Origin: Flavobacterium salmonis
GTDB lineage: Bacteria; Bacteroidota; Bacteroidia; Flavobacteriales; Flavobacteriaceae
DNA: 64,000 nucleotides
Direction: 5' to 3'
Assembly (NCBI RefSeq): GCF_903819435.1
Contig: NZ_CAIJDP010000060.1
Span: forward strand, 62,001 to 126,000
Of this stretch, positions 37,777-47,241 are shown piece by piece (the stretch's first letter is position 1; each line of letters opens with the position of its first letter). The notes beneath the pieces are model-generated. The model did not search any database and had not been told where the DNA came from. It saw nothing but the letters and a program-made list of their open reading frames with translations. The translations under genes were made by a program, and so were the position numbers.

Positions 37777-39345
37777 ATGAAAGTAACGAATAATCCTTTT
37801 TTTAAATTTGCCAAGGTTCAGAATAAACTTCAAATACAATTAATTCTGTTTTCATTTTTGTTTTCAATAACTGCTTTTTGTCAATCAAAAAACAATGAGA
37901 AAATAAACACAGGTGATATCGCCAAAGTTTTGGAATATTTCCAAAAAAAAGGAGATAAAGAGCAATATGATGCAGCAGTTTTTTTAACCACTAATATACT
38001 CATTCATTATTCGTCGGATAATGTCTGGCTCAATAAAAATGGCAATGAAGTTGCTTTTAAAGTTACTAATTATAGGGATATTGAAGAGGCTACTAAAGAA
38101 TTTAATAAGTTAAAGGATGGTGTTGGAATGATTCCAAAAAATACTTTGATTAAAGATAAGGAGGTTATTAAAAGTGAGTTTTTGATTAGGAATATCGAAA
38201 TGGCTTTTAAAGCATGGAAGGAAAACCCATGGTCAAAAACCTATGATTTTAAAACATTTTGTGAATACATTCTCCCTTATCGCAGTTTGACGGAACCAAT
38301 GCAGGAATGGAGACCTGAATATCAAATGACCTTCAATAAATTATCATCCGGATTGTCAGATCCTAATGATCCGGTTGAATTATGTTCTAAAATAATCGGG
38401 GACATAAAACATTTTGACTTTGTATTAAAACGTTTTGACCCTAAACCTCTTTTAGGACCAACGGAATTATTGTTTTGGAGGGAAGGCAATTGTCCAGATC
38501 TTGCTAATGTTGTTATTTTTGCCGGAAGGTCACTTGGTGTCGCGACAACTTTTGATTATACACCGCATTATGCAGCTTCTTCAAACAGGCATTATTGGAA
38601 TACCGTTATAGACAGTAAAGGAGTTCATATCCCTTTTAATGGGAATCAGGATCTGCCTTATGTTTATAATGCTGCAGCCAAACGACTAGGCAAAGTGTTC
38701 AGAGTTACATTCTCGGAACAAAAAGGGAATTTGACTTCTATAATTCCGGAAAATGAAATTCCTGATGATTTTTTGAAAAGCAAAAATATTTTGGATGTCA
38801 CATCCGAATATGTTGAAGTAAGCGATATAAATTATTCTTTTAGTTCTCAAGTAGCTTCACAAGTCAGCTATCTTAATGTATTTAATAGAGGAAACTGGCG
38901 ACCACTTGACTGGGCAAAAATAAATAATAAAGTTTCTTTGTATAAAAATATGGGAAGAGATATTGTCTACTTACCAAGTGTTTTTGTTTCAGGGAAAATG
39001 GTTTTTGAGAATTATCCAATACTTTTAGATACAAAAGGGATAAAAACGATTTTAAAGCCTGATCCGTTAAAATCTTTTCCTGTCGTTCTATCCAGAGAAA
39101 ACGAGTATAAAAATAAACATACTGATAACAACCCTTTTCAAATCATAAAAGGAGAGATCTATAGAATATATGTCTGGAGCGGTAGTTGGCAGCTTGTAGA
39201 AGAACAAATTGCCTCCGAAGACAATACAATTTCTTTTAAAAAATTACCTAAAAATGCACTTTTTTTGATGTGTCCCTTAAAACCTGATTTTTATGAAAGA
39301 ATCTTTACTATTGAGTCAGTATCAAACCTTATTACATGGTATTAA
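37777..39345 (+). CDS. exported transglutaminase-like protein
   Basis: A 522-residue protein with a hydrophobic export segment (LQIQLILFSFLFSITAFCQ, about 20-38 in this frame). Residues about 230-290 carry a transglutaminase/cysteine-protease core: Cys239 in GNCPDLAN, His272 in HYWNTVID and Asp279 or a later Asp as third member. In bacteria such domains usually act as peptidases or amidases. Residues about 340-520 are beta-rich. The ATG at 37777 is used; the TTG at 37759 adds six residues. It belongs to no clear operon and is followed after 63 bases by the O-antigen-ligase-like gene. Substrate unknown. Confidence 0.7.
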   Translation: MKVTNNPFFKFAKVQNKLQIQLILFSFLFSITAFCQSKNNEKINTGDIAKVLEYFQKKGDKEQYDAAVFLTTNILIHYSSDNVWLNKNGNEVAFKVTNYRDIEEATKEFNKLKDGVGMIPKNTLIKDKEVIKSEFLIRNIEMAFKAWKENPWSKTYDFKTFCEYILPYRSLTEPMQEWRPEYQMTFNKLSSGLSDPNDPVELCSKIIGDIKHFDFVLKRFDPKPLLGPTELLFWREGNCPDLANVVIFAGRSLGVATTFDYTPHYAASSNRHYWNTVIDSKGVHIPFNGNQDLPYVYNAAAKRLGKVFRVTFSEQKGNLTSIIPENEIPDDFLKSKNILDVTSEYVEVSDINYSFSSQVASQVSYLNVFNRGNWRPLDWAKINNKVSLYKNMGRDIVYLPSVFVSGKMVFENYPILLDTKGIKTILKPDPLKSFPVVLSRENEYKNKHTDNNPFQIIKGEIYRIYVWSGSWQLVEEQIASEDNTISFKKLPKNALFLMCPLKPDFYERIFTIESVSNLITWY

Positions 39346-39408
39346 ATAACAAATTTTAATAATGTATATTTTAAATGCAGTTTATGTTCATTACAATAAT
39401 ATTTCCCA

Positions 39409-41211
39409 ATGAGTAAATATAATTCCTACCAGACAAATAATCTGCTTCAAAAAATGGATTGCTTGTTTATCATTTTAATTTTTGCGTTACCTTTTATTTC
39501 ATATCCATTTATTTTAAATTCCAACAAAATTGGAAAAGAACTGTACTTGGTTACAGTGGTTTCTTTATGGGGAGTTTTAAAAACAATAAGCACTTTAAAA
39601 AACAAAGTATTCAAGATTTACGCTGTAGATTTAGTGATGCTTTTATTTTTATTATATGTTCTTGTTCATTATTTTCTTTTTTCTTTTTATACTTTTTTAT
39701 ACGACCAATTCTGGGTATTCATATGCTATATTGTGCTTTTTTATTTATTTCGTTGGAGTTATAATAAAAACCAAGAAAAAAAGATTCTTTTTAACAGGAC
39801 TTTATATCTGATTTGGAGTTATTGTTTTGTCCAGTCTTTAGTGGCATTATTACAAAATTTTGACTTTATAAATTCGGAAAATAAATATTTTAAGGTTCTG
39901 GGAACTTTTATAAATCCAAATTTTTTAGGAGTTTATATGGTAATAGGCATACTTGTTTTACTGTATCAAATTCTTATCGTTAAGGAAAAAAGAATAGCTG
40001 TCACAGTAACTTTACTATTGAGTGTTTTTTCCATGATATATGTCCTTTATTTGACAGAATCCAGAGCATCATGGATATCATTAATAATCGGTATTTTGGT
40101 TCTATTGTTTACTTCTCCAAAAAATATCTCTTTTCTCAGAATAAATAAAAAGAAAACAATAATTTTATTTGTCACTATTAGTATTGCGGTTATGTGCTGC
40201 TTGTATTTGTTATATCAATTAAACAAGGATTCAGTTGATGGGAGGACATTGATTAGGAAAATTGCCTTATTGGATATTCAGAAAAGTCCCATTTTTGGAA
40301 ACGGCATTTTTAATTTTGACGGGGTTTATAATAACTCAAAAGCTTATTATTTTTTAGAAAAGCAACGTCCCTGGAAAGAAGTGAAAGTGGCAGATTATGT
40401 TTCTAATGCTTTAAATGATTATATTCAAATCGTATTCGAGATTGGATTGTTAGGTTTTATTTTAATTGGGATGTTATTATTTATGCTGATTTGGAAAATA
40501 GAGCTCAACCCCATGACCAGATTTGCTCTTACTATTGTGGCTGCTTTTGCTTTCTTAGGATTGTTTACTTCTGTTTTATATAATCCAACAGCGATGGTTT
40601 TTATGGTCTGGGCATTAGCAATGCTATTTGTGCATGGAAACAATAAATTTGAGGTATTTGTTATTTCTAATAAGAGGATAGTGAACATTTTAAAGTGTAT
40701 TTCTTTATTTACGTTTTTAAGTATTGGAGCTGTATTTGGTTTAAAAACCAAATGTTTACGTGATTTTAAAATGGTTACAGAAGATACAAATCAAAAATTT
40801 TACTATAAACTCAGCAATAATGACATGTTTTTGATTAAAGATGATGCATTTGTTGAATTTAAACTTGGATACGAAAAATATACCGATCAAGAGGTACAAC
40901 AGGGAATTGGTATGATGGAAAACTCTGTAAAAAAATCTAAAATTCCAGATGCAAACATAATATTGGCCAATATTTATACAGCGCAAAAAAATTCTGTAAA
41001 GACAGAGCAATTATTACTAACTAATTTAGGTATTGAGCCTTTTAGGTATCAGCCTCGAATAAACCTGTTTCATTTTTATACTCAGACAAATCAAAAGGTA
41101 AAAAGTATTAAAACAGCACAGGAAATAATTAGTTTACCTGTAAAAATTAAGTCAGGCAAAGTCAACTTTTATAAACAGGAAGCCAAAGAATATTTGAAAA
41201 ATGTCCGATAA
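39409..41211 (+). CDS. O-antigen ligase (Wzy_C)-like membrane protein
   Basis: A 600-residue inner-membrane protein with about 11 hydrophobic helices across residues 15-450. It has the Wzy_C signature block TESRASWISLIIGILVLLF near residue 205-225 and a long periplasmic loop near 280-330, as in O-antigen ligases and bacterial oligosaccharyltransferases. The C-terminal 130 residues are soluble and TPR-like. No other sugar-assembly genes are nearby, so glycosylation of a secreted or surface product is possible but unproven. It converges with the coupling-protein gene. Confidence 0.75.
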   Translation: MSKYNSYQTNNLLQKMDCLFIILIFALPFISYPFILNSNKIGKELYLVTVVSLWGVLKTISTLKNKVFKIYAVDLVMLLFLLYVLVHYFLFSFYTFLYDQFWVFICYIVLFYLFRWSYNKNQEKKILFNRTLYLIWSYCFVQSLVALLQNFDFINSENKYFKVLGTFINPNFLGVYMVIGILVLLYQILIVKEKRIAVTVTLLLSVFSMIYVLYLTESRASWISLIIGILVLLFTSPKNISFLRINKKKTIILFVTISIAVMCCLYLLYQLNKDSVDGRTLIRKIALLDIQKSPIFGNGIFNFDGVYNNSKAYYFLEKQRPWKEVKVADYVSNALNDYIQIVFEIGLLGFILIGMLLFMLIWKIELNPMTRFALTIVAAFAFLGLFTSVLYNPTAMVFMVWALAMLFVHGNNKFEVFVISNKRIVNILKCISLFTFLSIGAVFGLKTKCLRDFKMVTEDTNQKFYYKLSNNDMFLIKDDAFVEFKLGYEKYTDQEVQQGIGMMENSVKKSKIPDANIILANIYTAQKNSVKTEQLLLTNLGIEPFRYQPRINLFHFYTQTNQKVKSIKTAQEIISLPVKIKSGKVNFYKQEAKEYLKNVR

Positions 41212-41266
41212 AATATGGCTACATTTTGATTGATACGGGATTTTGTCCAGAAGTAAATTTTTGAAT

Positions 41267-43285
41267 TTATTCTTTTTTAGTACTTGTTTCTTTTTTAATT
41301 AAATGCTGCAAGAGCGGATCGTTCTTAATCCTTTCCAGTTCAACGGACACGATTTCAATAATATCCTTCTTTATTTGTTTGTAGTTAGCCTCAATTTCCG
41401 CTTTCATCGTATCTTCACCCTGTTCATTTACAAATGAAAGTATATTTGGGATTTTCTGGTAGGTTTTACTTTCCGCGGCCACTTTCTCATTATCGACCAC
41501 AATCTCAGCATGGAAGATCTTTTGTTCGATACGCTCCTCAAAGTTATCGGAAACAGCTCCCACAAACATTCCTTGTGTCAGGGTAGATATTTTGGAAGCG
41601 GGTATCAGGCTTTCCAACTGTGTGGAAATGGAAGTTGATTTATCATTGCGATTGATGGTCATACTTTGTCGCTGCTGTAATATTTTACCAAAACGTTCCG
41701 AAAGGCTTTTTGCTGTTTCTCCAACAACCTGACCGCTGAAAATATTTCCTACTGTATTTTGAATTACCTTACTTTCTTTATCCCCATAATCGCGGGTCAA
41801 TTGTGAATAATCCTGAAACCCTAAACAAACGGCAACCTTATTGCTTCGTGCAGTGGCTATTAGATTGTCCAGTCCTCGAAAATAGATGGTTGGCAGCTCG
41901 TCTATGATTACCGAGCTTTTAAGCTGGCCTTTTTTATTGATGAGTTTCACAATTCTGGAATTGTACAAACCCAATGCAGCGGAATAAATATTCTGCCTGT
42001 CAGGATTATTGCCCACACAGAGGATTTTAGGTTCGTTAGGATTATTGATGTCCAATGAAAAATCATCACCGGTCATTACCCAATAAAGACTTGGGGAGAT
42101 CATACGGGATAATGGTATTTTTGCTGATGCGATCTGACCTTGCAATTGGTCTTGTGCACCTCCCTGCCACGCATCCATAAATGGCGATAAATAATTTTCC
42201 AGTTCGGAATATGTCGTCAAAATGGTAAACACATCTGCATACTTTTTATTCAATAATTCAATCGCATGAGGAAAAGTGCAGTATTTCCCGTTATCATAAA
42301 TCTTTAAAAACCAAATGATGGCCGCCAAAAGGATAATCGGACTTTCAACAAAAAAATCCCCCTGCTTCTGTATCCACGAACGGTTCAGGTTCAGCATAAT
42401 GGTATAGGCAGACTCATAGGCATCGGATATGTCTGTCATAAAATCAGGATTGATTGGATTGCAACGGTGGCTTTTTCGAGGATCGTCAAAATTAATGACG
42501 TAGAATTTGGGCTTTACTTGGTACTTATCCGTATGCTTTAATAAATGATTATAGGCAATGGTAGAGAGATCATCAAACTTAAAATCGTAGATGTACATGG
42601 AAAAACCTTTCTCAATCTGTTGTTTGATATAATTGTTTACAATTGCATAGGATTTACCGGAACCCGGAGTGCCTAAGACAATGGTTGCCCGAAACGGATT
42701 TACAATATTTATCCAGCCGTTGTGTTGTTTTTTATGGTACCAGAATTTAGTCGGCAGATTGACAGAATACTCATTTTGGATTAGCTCGGTTTCCTGCATG
42801 AAACTTTCATTCTCGGTATTAAAGACATCATCCATAAGGCTGTTTTTGAGCAGCCTGCTCATCCATACACCTGCCATCAGCAGGGCAATATATCCCAAAC
42901 TTAGGGTGAAAATATATAAAAATGTAGCCATTTCAACAGGCAGCCTGAGTAATGGGGTATTGAGAAAGAAAAAAACAAAGCCTATCGTTAGTGCTGTGTA
43001 GATTTTGCCCCAGGTAATTTTTTCGTTTTTCACTCCCTTACTGCCCAGACAGCTTAACGCCAGAAGAACCAAAGCAAATAGTTTGGTATACAGCGTATGT
43101 GAAAACAGTCCTGCAGTCCGCTGAAAGTTCCCTAATATTTTATCAATAATAGATAATGTCCACCCTTCTTCTTTGAAGAACCCGTAACAAAACCAATAGC
43201 AGTGCATCAGTACTAATAAAATACTGACTGCTCTCATAAACTCCATAATCTTGGCTAATCCCCTTAAGTCATCTTCTCCCTGCAT
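41267..43285 (-). CDS. mobC: type IV coupling protein (TraG/MobC-like ATPase)
   Basis: A 672-residue inner-membrane ATPase that brings the relaxase-DNA complex to the mating channel. Four membrane helices fill residues 10-150 (such as AVSILLVLMHCYWFCYGFF). Walker A is LGTPGSGKS near residue 205, and Walker B is VIIDELP near 460 followed by a VCLGFQDYSQL sensor-type block. The end is lysine/glutamate-rich. It lies 16 bases after the relaxase gene on the minus strand. In CTnDOT this gene is called mobC; the VirD4-type family is clear. Confidence 0.92.
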   Translation of the reverse strand: MQGEDDLRGLAKIMEFMRAVSILLVLMHCYWFCYGFFKEEGWTLSIIDKILGNFQRTAGLFSHTLYTKLFALVLLALSCLGSKGVKNEKITWGKIYTALTIGFVFFFLNTPLLRLPVEMATFLYIFTLSLGYIALLMAGVWMSRLLKNSLMDDVFNTENESFMQETELIQNEYSVNLPTKFWYHKKQHNGWINIVNPFRATIVLGTPGSGKSYAIVNNYIKQQIEKGFSMYIYDFKFDDLSTIAYNHLLKHTDKYQVKPKFYVINFDDPRKSHRCNPINPDFMTDISDAYESAYTIMLNLNRSWIQKQGDFFVESPIILLAAIIWFLKIYDNGKYCTFPHAIELLNKKYADVFTILTTYSELENYLSPFMDAWQGGAQDQLQGQIASAKIPLSRMISPSLYWVMTGDDFSLDINNPNEPKILCVGNNPDRQNIYSAALGLYNSRIVKLINKKGQLKSSVIIDELPTIYFRGLDNLIATARSNKVAVCLGFQDYSQLTRDYGDKESKVIQNTVGNIFSGQVVGETAKSLSERFGKILQQRQSMTINRNDKSTSISTQLESLIPASKISTLTQGMFVGAVSDNFEERIEQKIFHAEIVVDNEKVAAESKTYQKIPNILSFVNEQGEDTMKAEIEANYKQIKKDIIEIVSVELERIKNDPLLQHLIKKETSTKKE

Positions 43286-43301
43286 AGCTGTTATTTTTTA
43301 A

Positions 43302-44606
43302 TTATTTGTTATTGCTTCTTCGCTTTTTCTTTTTCCTGAGACGATCTGCAAAGGCTTGTTCCTCAAAATCTTCTCCCTGAACTTCGGGCAATAATCCGCC
43401 TAAACCCTCTATAGTACTAGGACCGTCACCAGCATATGCAGGACTTTCATAATGTAGAAAATCAAATAAATCGTGAACTTTGTCCGTTGGTAAGCTTTCC
43501 GATATTGCTGCTTGAGTGGAAATTGTTTGTGGTTCTTCTGCATTTATGATTTCCGGTTTTTGTCCCTCGTTCCACCAATGGTTAAATACATTAGCTGATA
43601 ATTCTTTTCCCAAACGCGAACCATTCCAGACTGATTTGGAATTGTGGTCTATGAATGTAATGCCATAGATACGTCCTGTTTCATTTCGTCGGACAACAAC
43701 ATTAATCCCTATCCTTGCCAATTGCTTTTTAAAGCCCGTTTCGTGAGTGGCCGACTGCAAGACTGTTTCAATTGCTTTTCTAATTGTAATTCCCGCATCA
43801 CTTTTTTTAAGAGACGCTGCGGAAACTGTAAAATGATTTTGCAGCTCAATGTAGCCTGCATTTTTTCCAAAAAGAGAGGCTTTGAAAGGATTGCTTGCTT
43901 TTTCCCCATTTTCATTTAAGACAAAATAGACCAGCCCATGTTTGGGCTTTCCATTTAACTCTCCACTGACTTCTTCTGCTGTAATATTAAACAGTGATAA
44001 CAAAGCATTATATTCCCCTAAACTTTGGAACTGATAGGATTTGGGCAGGTATCGTACCACTGAAGCAACATGATCTTTAAGGTCATTACTCTTGTAATCC
44101 ACTGGGCGAAATACCCTCTGGTTGTATTTGGACTCTTTTTCAGCAACACAGGCTAATTGGTATTTTTGTTCCAACTCACGGCATATATCCATCGAACGTC
44201 TACGCTCATAACTATCGGAAATTTTCCGGCCTTGCTCGTCCACGCAAACTGAAACAATATGAATGTGGGTGCGTTCAATGTCGGTATGTTTGAACACTAC
44301 ATAAGGTTGTTCGCCGTATCCCATTTTTTCCATATACTCCTGCGCAATTGCATTAAATTTTTCATCACTGACATTATCCTTTGGATCCGGATTCAGAGAA
44401 ATATGCAGAACCGTTTTCTCCGTTTTACGATTCGCCAGCAAATAAGGTTCAAAAGAACGCTGCAGCAGGGCAACAGAATATTGACCATCAGGAGTTTCCA
44501 GCATCTTATTGGTAAAGAGAATCTCTGCATTTTCCTTCTCGACTTTGAGTTGATTATAGGAAAGTACGCCGGTCAAATTTTGTCCTCTGCCAATTTTAGC
44601 TACCAT
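43302..44606 (-). CDS. mobB: relaxase (MobB-type mobilization nuclease)
   Basis: A 434-residue relaxase that nicks oriT and stays bound to the 5' end. Residues 1-150 hold the relaxase core: metal-binding His114 and His116 in ERTHIHIVSVCVD, and an N-terminal GRGQNLTGVLSYN with candidate tyrosine. The C-terminal half is basic and ends in a KKKKRR-type tail. The ATG at 44606 is used, which leaves one base between the mobA stop and this start; a TTG at 44639 would overlap mobA. The mobA-relaxase-mobC order matches Bacteroidetes ICEs. Confidence 0.9.
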   Translation of the reverse strand: MVAKIGRGQNLTGVLSYNQLKVEKENAEILFTNKMLETPDGQYSVALLQRSFEPYLLANRKTEKTVLHISLNPDPKDNVSDEKFNAIAQEYMEKMGYGEQPYVVFKHTDIERTHIHIVSVCVDEQGRKISDSYERRRSMDICRELEQKYQLACVAEKESKYNQRVFRPVDYKSNDLKDHVASVVRYLPKSYQFQSLGEYNALLSLFNITAEEVSGELNGKPKHGLVYFVLNENGEKASNPFKASLFGKNAGYIELQNHFTVSAASLKKSDAGITIRKAIETVLQSATHETGFKKQLARIGINVVVRRNETGRIYGITFIDHNSKSVWNGSRLGKELSANVFNHWWNEGQKPEIINAEEPQTISTQAAISESLPTDKVHDLFDFLHYESPAYAGDGPSTIEGLGGLLPEVQGEDFEEQAFADRLRKKKKRRSNNK

Positions 44607-44607
44607 A

Positions 44608-45045
44608 TCACTTGTTGTTTTTACTATATTTTGCTTCAAATTCCCCTGTAAGCTGTATGATTTTTTGACACAATACTGCCATTTCAGCGGTATTTTTTTC
44701 GAGTTTATAGAGATAAGCTGCGGCTTTTTTCTCGGAGAAATTGCGATAAAGTAGCTTTACGATTTGATTGTAATTCACTCCAACGCTCCGGAATTGCCCG
44801 TAAAAAGTAGTTAACCGCATATAATAATCCATTGTGGCCTTGTCCACTTTTACGGTTTTAATTGTCTTCTGAAAGATACAGGCAGTGATAAAATGAGCCA
44901 TTACTTTCATTTGTGACTGCTCAAAAAGAGAAAGAAAACGGGCGTTTTCTTGCGCATTTAAGGATATGGAATAACGAAATACAGCGGGATCCGTTTTAGG
45001 ATTGCGTCCTGATTTCTTTTGTGGTCTGTTAGTATTTTCGGTCAT
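44608..45045 (-). CDS. mobA: MobA-type relaxosome accessory protein
   Basis: A 145-residue DNA-binding accessory protein. A basic N-terminus (RPQKKSGRNPKTDPAVFRYSISL) leads into a ribbon-helix-helix-like segment, and a long helical part follows (VGVNYNQIVKLLYRNF, then YKLEKNTAEMAVLCQKII), the pattern of MobC/MobA family relaxosome proteins. The ATG at 45045 is used; an upstream start at 45075 adds ten residues. It is the first gene of the mob operon and faces the candidate oriT at 45110-45240. It probably helps the relaxase recognise and open oriT. Confidence 0.85.
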   Translation of the reverse strand: MTENTNRPQKKSGRNPKTDPAVFRYSISLNAQENARFLSLFEQSQMKVMAHFITACIFQKTIKTVKVDKATMDYYMRLTTFYGQFRSVGVNYNQIVKLLYRNFSEKKAAAYLYKLEKNTAEMAVLCQKIIQLTGEFEAKYSKNNK

Positions 45046-45109
45046 AAAAAATCCATTTATAATTTTATAAAACATCGACTTTGGAGAATGTTTTCCAGCC
45101 CCCGGCGGG

Positions 45110-45163
45110 GCAAGTTGTTTTGAGCAGCGGAATTCATTTCCAGCAGCTCAAAACACAACTTGC
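45110..45163. other. large imperfect inverted repeat, candidate oriT core
   Basis: GCAAGTTGTTTTGAGC (45110-45125) pairs with GCTCAAAACACAACTTGC (45146-45163), about 15 pairs with a two-base bulge, enclosing a 20-base loop. It starts 65 bases before mobA. Inverted repeats next to the relaxase operon are the usual oriT layout. The nick site cannot be placed by eye. Confidence 0.5.
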
Positions 45164-45182
45164 TCCTTTCTGGTGAAAGGAA

Positions 45183-45204
45183 AATCCGCTCTTTCAGGCG
45201 GATT
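45183..45204. repeat. short hairpin beside candidate oriT
   Basis: AATCCGC (45183-45189) pairs with GCGGATT (45198-45204). A third hairpin, AACGGC (45221-45226) with GCCGTT (45232-45237), follows at once. Both could be binding sites for MobA or terminators. Confidence 0.4.
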
Positions 45205-45776
45205 AATGTTAGCAGGGAAAAACGGCTTTTGGCCGTTCACTTTCATACCGATATGTCATAATGCTTTTGCATGAGACTTTCTCTAAAAATCATTTTACAA
45301 AGTAAAGGGCTCTTTAACAAAGTAATGCAATGTGTTACAATGCCAAAAACTGTCTTTGAATGCCAAGCAATACCGCAGTAATAAAAGCACATAGATATCT
45401 CTATTCCTTTGTATAAGAAAGCAAATGCAGGCAGTTTTAGAATTACCTCTGTATTTATCTACAGAGTAACGTAGATACCGAAATTGGAATATACATAAGC
45501 TGCTAATCTTGTATAGTAGCATAAGGAAAAGTAGGCCACTGATTACCCACTTACAGATTGGGCTGTATGTACGCAGATGTAATCGAATTAGTATCTCACT
45601 ATGTGCAGCTCTATCTGAAACGGTACTACTATACCGAGGCAGTTGATTAAGATAATACACATGTAATCAGATACGCAGGCAGAGACAAAACTACTTGTGT
45701 ACTGTAAAAGAGAGAGAATTACCTGTCCGATTACCTACAGAGATAAATAAGTATCAATAATTTAAAACAGTAAAAA

Positions 45777-46544
45777 ATGAAAACAGAAAACAAACCCGTA
45801 TTTATTGCCTTTTCTTCCCAAAAGGGAGGTGTTGGCAAAAGCACTTTCACGGCACTTGCTGCCAGTACGCTTCATTATCGTCTGGGTTACAATGTTGCAG
45901 TATTCGATGCCGATTTTCCACAACTTAGCTTAATGAAAATGAAAACCCGTGACCTGGCAATGGTAATGGAAAATGAGGTTTTAAAAAGGATAGCATACAC
46001 GCAGTTTACCACGATAAACAAAAAAGCCTATCCAATTATCCAGCATAAAGCTGAAGGCGTTTTGGAGGCGGCAAATGATTTTTTAGAATCCTCAACAATC
46101 CCAATAGACGTGATCTTTTTTGATCTTCCCGGAACGGTAAATACACCAGGTATTTTGAAAGCCTTGGCAGGGATGCATCACATTTTTACCCCCATTACTG
46201 CTGATCGTGTAGTAATGGAAAGCACCCTTGTTTTTACACAGTTGATGCGGGATGTCATTATGAAAAAAGGAGAAACGTCCATTAAAAGTATCAACCTTTT
46301 TTGGAACCAGGTAGATGGCCGGGAACGCTCCCCTTTATATGGCATCTATAACAAACTTATCAATGATTTGGGATTTAGCCTTATGCAGTGCAGCATCATG
46401 AACAGCACACGATTTCGAAAAGAAAGCGAACTCGATACAAAGTCTGTTTTCCGCTCCACTTTAATGCCTCCGGACAAGCACTTGATGAAGGCTTGCCGGT
46501 TAGACCAGTTTATGGAAGAATTTTTAAATATTGTTCAATTATAA
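45777..46544 (+). CDS. traA: ParA-type ATPase TraA
   Basis: A 255-residue ParA/MinD-type ATPase, the first gene of the tra operon in CTnDOT-type elements. The deviant Walker A is KGGVGKST (residues 16-23), and a DADFPQ motif near residue 48 and FFDLPGTVNT near 115 complete the nucleotide site. It may help place the element or organise the mating apparatus; the exact role in these ICEs is not settled. It is followed after 4 bases by traB, so the genes are co-transcribed. Confidence 0.88.
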   Translation: MKTENKPVFIAFSSQKGGVGKSTFTALAASTLHYRLGYNVAVFDADFPQLSLMKMKTRDLAMVMENEVLKRIAYTQFTTINKKAYPIIQHKAEGVLEAANDFLESSTIPIDVIFFDLPGTVNTPGILKALAGMHHIFTPITADRVVMESTLVFTQLMRDVIMKKGETSIKSINLFWNQVDGRERSPLYGIYNKLINDLGFSLMQCSIMNSTRFRKESELDTKSVFRSTLMPPDKHLMKACRLDQFMEEFLNIVQL

Positions 46545-46548
46545 AGCT

Positions 46549-46965
46549 ATGGAAAAAGAGACTAAGAAAAAAATCACTCCTGAGATCGACGAAGCGCTGA
46601 TGATGGATATAATGGCCGATGGAGTTAAAAAGGAAGGACTAACGCCTCCAGCAGAAGAGCACAAACCTTTAACAGAACCGCTACTAGAGAAGCCTTTAAT
46701 AAAGGAGCGCATAAAAATTAAAAGAGGAACTGATACAGATTATGAAGCCATTTTTTTTAAGAAGACCAATACCAATGCCCGAGATGGAAAAACGGTGTAC
46801 ATCCAGCCTGATTTTCATGAAAAATTATCCCGGATTGTTCAGGTTATCGGCGAGGATAAGTTAGCGATCTATGCCTATTTAAACAATGTACTGGAGTATC
46901 ATTTTCAGGAATTTGGAGAACATATCACCAAAAGCTTTAATGAGAAATACAAACCTATTTTATAA
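46549..46965 (+). CDS. traB: TraB (DUF3408)
   Basis: A 138-residue protein with a charged N-terminal half and a C-terminal DUF3408 domain: VYIQPDFHEKLSRIVQVIG, then LAIYAYLNNVLEYHFQEFG. The domain looks like a ribbon-helix-helix DNA-binding fold. The ATG at 46549 is used; an earlier in-frame start at 46531 would overlap traA. It has a shorter paralogue right behind it at 46973 and ends with the same KPIL tail. Confidence 0.8.
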   Translation: MEKETKKKITPEIDEALMMDIMADGVKKEGLTPPAEEHKPLTEPLLEKPLIKERIKIKRGTDTDYEAIFFKKTNTNARDGKTVYIQPDFHEKLSRIVQVIGEDKLAIYAYLNNVLEYHFQEFGEHITKSFNEKYKPIL

Positions 46966-46972
46966 ACTAATC

Positions 46973-47239
46973 ATGAAGATAAAAATTAAAATTCACGAAA
47001 ACCGTAAAGAACAATTTCATAAATTGTTTATGGTCAATCGCTTTCCCTCAGGACGAAGCGGAAAAGTAGTATACCTGCGTCCCGAGTACCATGAGCGTCT
47101 GCTGCGCATTGTCCAATTACCGGGAGAAGAAAAAATTACGCTCTATTCATACATTGACAATATTATGGAACATCACTTCAGGGAATTTGGCCAGGACATC
47201 ACGGATTATTTCAATGAACGCAACAAACCAATTCTTTAG
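46973..47239 (+). CDS. traC: TraC (short DUF3408 paralogue)
   Basis: An 88-residue protein that is almost only a DUF3408 domain (VYLRPEYHERLLRIVQLPG, then ITLYSYIDNIMEHHFREFG). It matches the C-terminal half of the preceding TraB along its whole length and ends NERNKPIL against NEKYKPIL. The ATG at 46973 is used, 7 bases after the traB stop. The pair looks like a tandem duplication and could form a mixed dimer; this is inference. Confidence 0.78.
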   Translation: MKIKIKIHENRKEQFHKLFMVNRFPSGRSGKVVYLRPEYHERLLRIVQLPGEEKITLYSYIDNIMEHHFREFGQDITDYFNERNKPIL

Positions 47240-47241
47240 TT

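Larger units (their letters stand above)
45076..45776. other. gene-free stretch between mob and tra operons, candidate oriT region
   Basis: A 700-base non-coding stretch between the divergent mobA and traA genes. A 121-residue minus-strand frame at 45295-45660 is rejected as coding. The left part holds three hairpins in a row (45110-45163, 45183-45204, 45221-45237). The right part, about 45420-45760, has repeated short words: GATTAC at 45541 and 45729, GTAATC at 45579 and 45663, AATTACCT at 45441 and 45717. This is where oriT and the two divergent promoters are expected. Confidence 0.55.

Noticed and set aside
45295..45660. 121-residue minus-strand protein gene
   Set aside because: The residue mix is unlike a natural protein, it overlaps the repeated words upstream of traA, and it has no partner gene or clear start signal.
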